A DNA stretch of 64,000 bases from Mytilus edulis. Its lineage: Eukaryota; Mollusca; Bivalvia; Mytilida; Mytilidae. The DNA lies in assembly GCF_963676685.1 (NCBI RefSeq), contig NC_092345.1:86369592-86433591 (forward strand), read 5' to 3'. Every line of letters begins with the position of its first letter. Within the stretch, counting starts at the first letter, position 1. Positions 12,106-21,600 of the stretch are shown here, in pieces. Under the pieces are notes generated by a model. The model had not been told where the DNA came from. It saw only the letters and a list, made by a program, of their open reading frames with translations, and searched no databases. A program made the position numbers and the translations under genes.

Positions 12106-12295
12106 CAGAGATTAAATTTTGTTTTTACGCCAGACGCGCGTTTCGTCTACAAAAGACTCATCAGTGACGCTCGAATAAAAAAACTTAAAAAGGCCAAATA
12201 AAGTACGAAGTTGAAATTTTTGCCGAATACAGCTAAGGAAATCTATTCCTGAGGTAGAAAAGCCATAGTATTTCAAAAAATCAAAAGTTTTGTAC
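12084..12295 (-). mobile_element. Hammerhead-bearing dispersed repeat, copy 2
   Basis: On the minus strand this reads from 'atggcttttctacctcagg' through 'aacttcgtactttatttgg', a T tract, the hammerhead and a tail ending in 'tctatgatgagtttatt'. Compared with copy 1 it lacks an internal segment that includes 'ggtcctcaatgctc'. It stands in the opposite orientation to copy 1. Confidence 0.7.
12127..12170 (-). ncRNA. Type I hammerhead ribozyme fold, copy 2 (best preserved)
   Basis: Minus strand order: GCGTCA (stem I 5' strand), CTGATGA, stem II GTC/GAC with loop TTTTGTA, GAAA, then CGCGCGT closing a 3-bp stem III (A-T, C-G, G-C) with a CG loop, C as position 17, and TGGCGT as the stem I 3' strand. 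Every conserved core position fits and stem I pairs over six positions with two wobbles. Predicted cleavage follows the C complementary to G12153. Activity in transcripts is inferred from the fold only. Confidence 0.78.
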
Positions 12296-12630
12296 CCATT
12301 TATATGGTTTTTTTTTTTTATGTAGCAATATTTTGCAAAGAAAAATTCTCGTCAAATGAATCCTTTTAATAAATGACATTTATGTAATTGTGAAAGTAGT
12401 GTTAAACACCAAAAAAAAACAATCATCCACTCTCATTTTTTTGTTTTTCACTAATGTCTATCCTGTGACCCTAATGCATGAGTGAACTTTAATATTTAAC
12501 TCGGGTCAGTATTTAGGATACATATCTTCGTGTTAGTGCATTCAAATTTAGTTGATACCTTATCTCCGAATAAACACTACCTAATAATAAATCTATTTAT
12601 TGCTTCCTTTGTACAACCCAGGTAATCAGG
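12296..12630 (+). other. Upstream region of the LDH2/MDH2 gene
   Basis: This 335-bp stretch separates the last repeat from the start codon. Just before the ATG, 'tgcttcctttgtacaaccc' followed by AG at 12620-12621 looks like a splice acceptor, so the start codon may lie in the second transcribed exon, with a 5' non-coding exon further upstream. No TATA box or other promoter element can be named with confidence. Confidence 0.35.
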
Positions 12631-15600
12631 ATGGCGACTGAAGAGTCAATTGTTGTCACTAAAGACGAAGTTCATAGTTTTGTCATCCGTTCCATGGAAG
12701 CTGTTGGCCTCAAACTGAAACATGGAACAGTTCTTGCTGATCTAATTGTATCCGCTGAGTGTAGAGGACACGCCAGCCATGGATTAAACAAACTAGGTTA
12801 GATAATATGTATACTTTCTAGCATTTATTATACTGAAATTTATCTGATACATATATACAACTCATTGTCTTACAATTTACCATAATGCTATTGTCATTTT
12901 GAACTGATTAAGTCTAACCCGACAGCATTCGTGGTACATGAACTAGTAAGCAAGTAAAGAACGTTTTCTGCTCCATATACATCATGTACATTGTATTAAA
13001 GAACAAACATAAAGTGGACTTGATGTTTTATTTTCATAGAACAATACATGAATGAAATAAAGTCCGGAATGACATCAACAGAAGATCTCGAACCTAGTGT
13101 CCTGAAAGAAACATCGGCTACTGCTTTGGTAGACGGTAATAATTTAATAGGTAAGTATACTTAAAGCTTGTACAGTAAACTGTTCATATGCTTCATAGGA
13201 TACATATGGACATGGAACAATTTTGCATTGTATAGAAGTTTCGTGTGAAAAGTGCCAACAAGAAAAGGTCTCGCGTGCAATATGTATTATGTTTGCAAAA
13301 CATTTCAATCGTAAGTCAGATGATTAATAATGTACAGTTTGTTTTGCCTTTTTTCAAGTCGTTGCTCTAATAGTGCATTTTACTAGATTCCGACGGATAC
13401 ATTTACACTGAGAAATAAGCATGTTCAAATGTGTAATGCACCATACTGGTCATACCGTCTGGCACTATTCACTGAACATGTCTGATGGTAATGCCTCGGT
13501 ATATTCAGAAGTGATTGATTGATTGTTGGTTGCTTAACGTCCAGTGGCAAATATTTCATGCATATTCAGGACGAGAATTCAGAAGTGAAACTACTACTCT
13601 ATACTAATCTAGTTTTCGTTACTTTGAAGAACCAACACATCATCTTTCGGTGACCGTAAGACATAACCGGACATTATGGGGTTCGAATTTTAAATAGCTT
13701 AGTTCACTGAAGAATTATAAAAAAAAATCCATTTTTGACGGAGGCTTGAATTGAGAGTAGAATACATGTATTATAGTTTGTATAATACACGGTAAAACTT
13801 TGTAAAATTTGGTAAAAATGGACCCAAACATACGCATGTACAAACAAAACGTTTGATTTAATTTATTTGAAACTGATTTTAGCATAAATCTTTCAGGACC
13901 TTATGTAGCTAGATTCTGTATGGACTTGGCAATACAAAAAGCAAAATCAGCCGGTATAGGTATCGTCTCATGTCGAGGTAAGATCATAATACTCTGACAA
14001 AATCAGCCGGCATAGGTAACGTCTCAAATCGAGGTTGGATAATAGATTTCAGACAAAGGCTTATGTTCTAGCAGAGACATATATACACATATATGTCTCT
14101 GGTTCTAGCCAGCAATCAAAATCAATTGGGTAATGGATTTTAAAAATAAAATGTTTTGTTTCTGATAATATAGAGTTAATTTGACCTGCTCAACTCGTAC
14201 TATTATTTGTAAGAAATGAAATGAAAATATATTAAAAGAATATGGGATACTTAATAGCCTTGTCTTACAAATGATTATTAACGGTCTGTTCTGTTTGGCA
14301 GGTTCTAACCATTTTGGTACAGCTGGGTGGTACAGTTTACGCGCAACAGAACAAGGACTTATAGTAAGTGAACAATTTGTTCATAAAAAGGTTTCGCTTT
14401 GACTTTACATGCATCTAAATTTGAAATTATATGCTTACCCTACACGTATTTTTAAAAAGTCCTCGAAAAAATTAGTGATTTATAATCAGTAGATACAAAA
14501 AACTATTCAGCAGCCACTTTAAGGTAGTAACTTCTTACATAATTTTCCTAACAAAATTTGTATTCAATGCTTCATAGATGATTAGAAATGAATAATCATT
14601 AAAGTTTAATGTTTTGTTTGATACTTTATCTCTAACTATATTTTTTATTATAATTTAGGGTATGGCTTTTACTAACACCTCTCCGATGCTGGTCCCAACA
14701 CGAGCTAAGTCAGTAAGTTACATTGCATTTCAACACACTTTATGTGCTTTATCTAAACACCAAAACAAAAGCAATGCTAAATATTAGTTTTCGTTTTCTT
14801 AATTTAGATTTTTCTATCTAATCTTTTGAAGAGATAACATTTTTCTGAAATATGATTCATAAATAAGATAAGGCGAAATAAAATAAATAATATTGCTAAA
14901 CATTGATTGTTTCAAGTAAACATATATAACATAATTAAACAACTATGGTGAGTCTGAAAGTTTAAACACACACACACACACATCTGCCTATATGATAATC
15001 CATTTTATTTATTTTTCTATTACAGAAAGTATTAGGTACAAATCCCTTAAGTCTTGGTGCACCAGCACAAAACGGTGATAGTTTTGTTCTAGATATGGCT
15101 ACTACAGCAGTAGCAATGGGAAAGGTAAAAATTTATGCAATAATCGATCAGGGATAATTTAACAGTCATCTGCCAAAGTATAGAAACTACGCTTGAACTG
15201 CCAGATCTTGTATTAAGTCTCTCATGGAGCAGAACAAATAGGTTGCCCTATAGTTATCTGAGATTATAATTTTAAGTTCATACAAAACTCTGAATGACTT
15301 TAAAAGTATGGCACATCTTTGCTACTTTTTTAGAATAACAGCTAAAATCTGTAATCTAGACTGCAATATGTGCAAACATAGAACAAATGCATATTTTCTA
15401 AAAATTTACATAATCAGATAGACTAATCTTGACTAAAATAGGCAAACGAGCATACATACACAAAGAGAGAAATTTTATTGTTTTTTCAATTATAGTGTGA
15501 ACTAAAAGGTAGACGAGATCAACCACTTCCTACAGGCTGGGCAGTTGATGTAGAAGGACATGTAAGTTATTGTTTTTTTTTTATGTAAATGGACTTGTTA

Positions 15601-18600
15601 TTTTTTGCTTTATTAGTGTTTATGGACTTGCACGTTGTTATTTGTTTGTGTAAATGAACATGCAAGTGTTTTCTTTATTTGTGTAAATGGACATGTTAGT
15701 TGTTACTCTGTTGGTGTAAATGGACATTTAAGTTGTTGCTTTATTGGTGACTATGGACATGTACGTTGTTACTCTGTTGATGTACATGAACATGTAAATT
15801 GTTATTCTGTTGATGTAAATGTCCATGTTAAGTGTTGCTTTGTTAGTAACTATAGACATGCAAGTGGTTACTCTGTCGATGTTAATGTCCATGTATTTTA
15901 TAACTATTTTTTGTGTGTGTGTTTCTCTGTCCTGTGTGTTCTCCTATTTATTTGTATTGTAGTCCTGCTATGTAATGTTGTCATTTTAATGTTATATTTA
16001 ACATTGCCATAAAAGCTGGCGGTTTGGCTAGCCACAAAATCAGGTTCAACCCTCCATTTTTTTCTTAAAATGTCCTGTAAGAAGTCAGGAAAATAGCCAT
16101 TGTTATATTATAGTTCGTTTCCGTATCATGCATTTCTATTGTGTCGTTCTCCTCTTATATTTGATGTGTTTCCCTCAGTTTTAGTTTGAAACCCGGATTT
16201 GGTTATTCCTCAATCGATTTACAAATTTCGAACATCGGTATACTACTGTTGCCTTTATTTAAGTGTTGCTTTGTTTGTGACTTTGGACATGTAAGTTGTT
16301 ACTCTGTTGATGTTAATGGCCATCTTAAGTGTTGCTTTGTTGGTGACTATGGACATGTATGTTGTTACTCAGTTGCTGTAAATGAACATGTAAGTTATTG
16401 CTTTATTGGTGATGATTGACATGTAATTTGATGTTTTGTTGATGGAAACGGACAGTTAAGTTGTTGCTTTATTGGTTTAAACTGAAATGTAAGCTGTCCA
16501 TTTGTTGATGTAAATGAACATGCAAGTTGTTGCTCTGTGGGTGTAAATAGTTTGCATCTACGATGTATGTCGTAAAAGAACTATCTTTTTTCGCTATATA
16601 TTCTCGTATGGTGATTAATTTTTTCGCCCAGGTGAGACCCTCATGGGAAGTCAAAATCATTATACACCCCTGGAAGTAGTAGGTTGTTAAATGCATTGTA
16701 AACAAGTCCATGTAATGGTTTTAATGTGATATTGACTTTTAAAAAATATACAGCACTACCGTCTAAATAATTGTTTATACAAAAAACGAAATTTTGTTAA
16801 TGACACCTCTTTCACAGTTTTGTAAGCGTGGATCCTTCACGTACACATCTTTCGGGATATATATGTAATTAATGTATTGCTTATTAATATATTTCAAAGC
16901 ACTTTCAAATTTATTTATTTTTTGCACAGGAAACATACCAATTCAAAACAATGGCAGGATTATCTCCACTAGGTGGTACCGAAGAGAGTAGTAAGTTATG
17001 CTTTTCAGAATGCTAATTCGTATTCAAATGATTCTGCATTTTACGATTTATTTTAAATTAGCTTAAACTGTTAAGCACTTGCCTTCCTCCAATTTAACTT
17101 GTCTTGATATATAGAGGAATAAGGTGTTGACGATTAACTTGGAAACCATACTCTCCTGCGAAATTTACAATAGAGGAAATCCTGAACAATCAAAGGTTTT
17201 ATGTTCCTTTAGACTGTCAACCAAAGATGAAGATTAGGATCTACCTTGACTCTACTTGATACCAAAATGACACATGAGTCCTTACAAACAATATGTTATT
17301 GATGGGACTCTCAAAATGTTCACAAAATCTTTTCCCTCAAATTATGTATATTTTATCAGCAATAAAAAAAAGAGTTCAGAGTTACTGTGGATCTAAATAA
17401 GAGTGGTGTAAATCAAATGTGGATACTAAATATTTCAAAATACAATCTAAGTCAATCTTCTTAGGCAAAATTCCACTTTTCTGTTTCTTACACTAGTAGT
17501 CATCATTCGAAACTTGCAAAGACAGATTGAAAGGAGTAGTTCAATTTTGTTTCATAAAACAGAATGGCCAACTCGAATGCAATATTTTGTTTTATGTAGG
17601 AAAAGCCGTACTTTGTTAAATAAAACCATTGTGATACGAACAAAAAGTTTACAAAATTGACATCATCAAAATAAAGGGAATTATTTTTAACATCATTATT
17701 GTTACATTTCCAGTGGCGGATCCAGAAATTTTCATAAGTGGGGGCCCACTGACTGACCTAAGAGGGGGCCCGCTCCAGTCACGCTTCAGTGATTCCCTAT
17801 ATAAGCAACCAAATTTTTTCCCAAAAAGGGGGGGCCTGGCCCCCCCTGCCACCCCCCCCTAAATCCGCCTATGATTTCAAGAACGTTTTTTGACAGAAAA
17901 TCTACATTCCTAAGGGAACCAACTGTGTTGTACCATTGTTCTTTTGAGACACACTTCATACATTATCCTTAAACTCGAAACAAAATTTGAAATAAATGAT
18001 ATCGCATGCAGATACAGTTTAAGTTTCTTTTTTATCTTGACTTACATCTAGAAATTTACGAGTATCCGACTTAAGAACTATAAATTAACGCGAAAAGTTG
18101 TGATTTAATTTTTCTCATTATGATCTTTCCTCTTCAGTATAGCTAAGATTTCCATAACGTCTGCATATGGAATGTAGACTTCCAAATTGATACGATATTT
18201 CATGATCTATAAATTACCCGAGTTTCATACCACGACTTCATCGTTAGAGGATTATTGCTAACAAAGAAGCTATTTCATGAAGGATTCCAAATGGTAAAAG
18301 GGAAATCATGCTTTAGCTGAAGCCTACCTCAGGGGTGCGGCATTTTCTCGCTGTGTTAAAGTGCCTACCCTGTGGTTAAAGACCCGTTAGTAGCTTTCGG
18401 CTGTTTTCTGCTCTTTGGTCAGGTTGTCAGTTTGACACACTCCCAATTTCCATTTTCAATTTTATTTCGTAAGTTTTATGGACGATATCATGATTAGATA
18501 GACCATTATGGAACGTATGACAATTTTTCGTTACCACAATCTCGTTCTCTTTTCCTTGATTGTGACTTTACCGAATGCGACTTAACACAGTATACTAACT

Positions 18601-21600
18601 TGTATGAGTAACACGACGGGTGCAACTCGTGGAGCAGAAAATGCGTACCATTCCGGATAAACTATTTCACTCCTAGTTTTGTTTCAGAGATAAATGTTGC
18701 TTTTGCTTCAAGTTTTACTTTGTACAAATTTAATTTTCAATATCTGTGTTGTATTTTTCGGTAAAATTCTCGGTATCCTTTGTGAAGGAAACCTTGTGTT
18801 CATTCCAAACAACCACATTCAGTCAGTGGTTTACATAATTTACATGTACAGATACATTTTGTATTTGGTGATGTCTAGGGTTTAAGACATTGTAATATAC
18901 AACTTTTTATAATTTGATGGGCAGGTGGATACAAAGGTTATGGCTTAGCTATGATGGTAGAAGTGTTATGTGGGGTCCTAAGCGGTGGTGCATTTGGGCT
19001 AACTCACAGACCTGCACGGACACATGATAGACCAGCAGACTATGTAGGTTTTTAGCTCACCTGGCCCAAAGGGCCAAGTGAGCTTTTCCCATCACTTTGC
19101 GTCCGGCGTCCGTCGTCGTCCGTCGTCGTTAACTTTTAAAAAAATCTCCTCCTCTGAAACTACTGGGCCAAATTAATCCAAACTTGGCCACAATCATCAT
19201 TGGGGTATCTAGTTTAAAAAATGTGTGGCGTGACCCGGCCAACCAACCAAGATGGCTGCCATGGCTAAAAATAGAACATATGGGTAAAATGCAGTTTTTG
19301 GCTTATAACTTAAAAACCAAAGCATTAAGAGCAAATCTGACATGGGGGTAAAACTGTTTATCAGGTCAAGATCTATCTGCCCTGAAATTTTCAGATGAAT
19401 CGGACTACCCGTTTTTGGGTTGCTGCCTCTGAATTGATAATTTTATGGAAATTTTGCTGTTTTTGGTTATTATCTTGAATATGATTATAGGTAGAGATAA
19501 ACTGTAAACAGCAATAATGTTCAGCAAAATAAGATTTACAAATAAGTCAACGTGACCCAAATGGTCAGTTGACCCCTTTAAGAGTTATTGCCCTTTTTAG
19601 TCCATTTTTAACCATTTTTCGTAAATCTTAGTTATCTTTTACAAAAATCTTCTCCTCTGAAACTACTGGGACAAATTAATCCAAACTTGGCCACAATCAT
19701 CATTTGGGTATCTAGTTTTAAAAATGTGTGGCGTGACCCGGCCAACCAACCAAAATGGCCGCCATGGCTAAAAATAGAACATATGGGGTAAAATGGGGTT
19801 TTTGGCTTATAACTCAAAAACCAAAGCATTTAGAGCAAATCTGACAAGGGGTAAAATTGTTTATCAGGTCAAGATCTATCTGCCCTAAAAAATTTCAGAT
19901 GAATCGAACAACCCGTTGTTGGGTTGCTGCCCCTGAATTGATAATTTTAAGGAAATTTTGCTGTTTTTGGTTATTATCTTGAATATTATTATAGATAGAG
20001 ATAAACTGTAAACAGCAATAATGTTCAGCAAAGTAAGATTTACAAATAATATAAAATATGGGAAAATATATGCCGTTACTACTAGACAATAGCGCCTGAT
20101 GATAATAAGCCTGGCCGGTTTCGGTCCTTCAAGGACCTTCTTCAGAGGCTGAATGGTTACTTGTGTTTTTGGATTCCTTATATACTTTTCCATCGACGGT
20201 TGACAACCGGCGGTTCGGACTGATCCATTTGTCCATTACTAGGGTGATCAAGTACATACCGGCGGTTGTTTTAACCGGCGGTGTAGTAAAACAGGCGGTT
20301 TTGTTACCGGTTGTTCAGATAACCGGCGGTTATGTTAAACGCCGGTTGTGAAACTCGGCGGTTGTGTCAACCGTCCGTGATGTCTTGCGGCGGTTGTGTT
20401 AACCGGCAGTAGTGTCAACTAGTGTTGAGCTATACAAAAGCCAGTCCTAATCTAAGAGAGATTATTGACACTACTTGGCCATTGTTGCATATAAAAGAAA
20501 CAACCAAACAGATTTTTAGTGAACAACCGCTCTTTGCCTACAAAAGAAATAAAAACCTCAAAGACATTCTAGTTAGAGCGGCTTTCCAATATCCGCCAAT
20601 CACACCGGGGACATCTGGTATCAGTACACTAAATAAGTTGACCAAATGCAGCAACGAAAAATGTAGCTATTGCCCTTGGATTAATTTCCGAAGGTCTTTC
20701 ACAAGCACATTCACAGGACGCAAATATAGAAAAAACTATATTGGTGACTGCAACACACCAAATATCATTTACATGATTACATGCAAGTCTTGCAAACAAC
20801 AATATGTTGGCAAAAGCAAACGTCTTTTCAAAGCTCGACTCGGCGAACATCTCCGATATGTCAAAAATAAGTCAACGGAACCTACTGGTAAACATTTCAA
20901 CCAGACAGGACACAACATCCACCATATGTCTTTCGAAATCATCGAAGTCCTCTGGAACGATCCTAATGACAACACGTCAGACGTCCTTAGGAGCAAAAGA
21001 GAGGATTATTGGATCCTCCAACTCAGAGCGCTAAAACCCATTGGAATCAACAGTTTAGAGACTTCCAAATTTCAGTACACCACTCACTCTATTCTCTAAG
21101 ATTTACAAATAAGTCAACATGACCGAAATGGTCAGTTGACCCCTTTAGGAGTTATTGCCCTTTTTAGTCCATTTTTAACCATTTTTCGTAAATCTTAGTT
21201 ATCTTTTACAAAAATCTTCTCCACTGAAACTGCTGGGACAAATTAATCCAAACTTGGCCACAATCATGTTGGGGGTGTCTATTTTAAAAAATGTGTCCGG
21301 TGACACGGCCATCAAATCAAGATGGCAGCCACAGCTAAAAATAGAACATTGGGGTAAAATGCAGTTTTTGGCTTATAACTCAAAAACCAAAGCATTTAGA
21401 GCAAATCTGACACAAGTAAAATTGTTTATCAGGACAGAGTAAAATTGTTTATCAGGTCAGGATCTATCTGCCCTGAAATTTTCAGATGAATCACACAACC
21501 CGTTATTGGGTTACTGCCCCTGAATCAGTAATTTTAAGGAAATTTTGCTGTTTTTGGTTATTATCTTGAATATCACTATAGATATAGATAAACTGTAAAC

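Larger units (their letters stand above)
20049..21096 (+). mobile_element. Penelope-like element fragment (about 1,048 bp)
   Basis: The insert is framed by a 15-bp target duplication within the host repeat. It contains, in order, an inverted hammerhead-like fold (20108-20150, minus strand), a degenerate CCGGCGGTT array (about 20200-20420), and an open frame for the C-terminal GIY-YIG endonuclease of Penelope-like elements (to 21099). The reverse transcriptase part is absent, so the copy is 5'-truncated or rearranged. Inverted terminal segments at the 5' end are known for this class. Confidence 0.85.

Noticed and set aside
15635-16012. 125-codon frame in intron 7 of the LDH2/MDH2 gene
   Set aside because: It coincides with a degenerate tandem repeat and the start of an inserted element, and has no splice context.
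17649-17852. 67-codon minus-strand frame
   Set aside because: It is an artefact of the G/C-run interior of the hAT-like MITE.
20163-20351. 62-codon frame through the CCGGCGGTT array
   Set aside because: It is repeat-derived, not in frame with the GIY-YIG domain, and has no similarity to Penelope RT.
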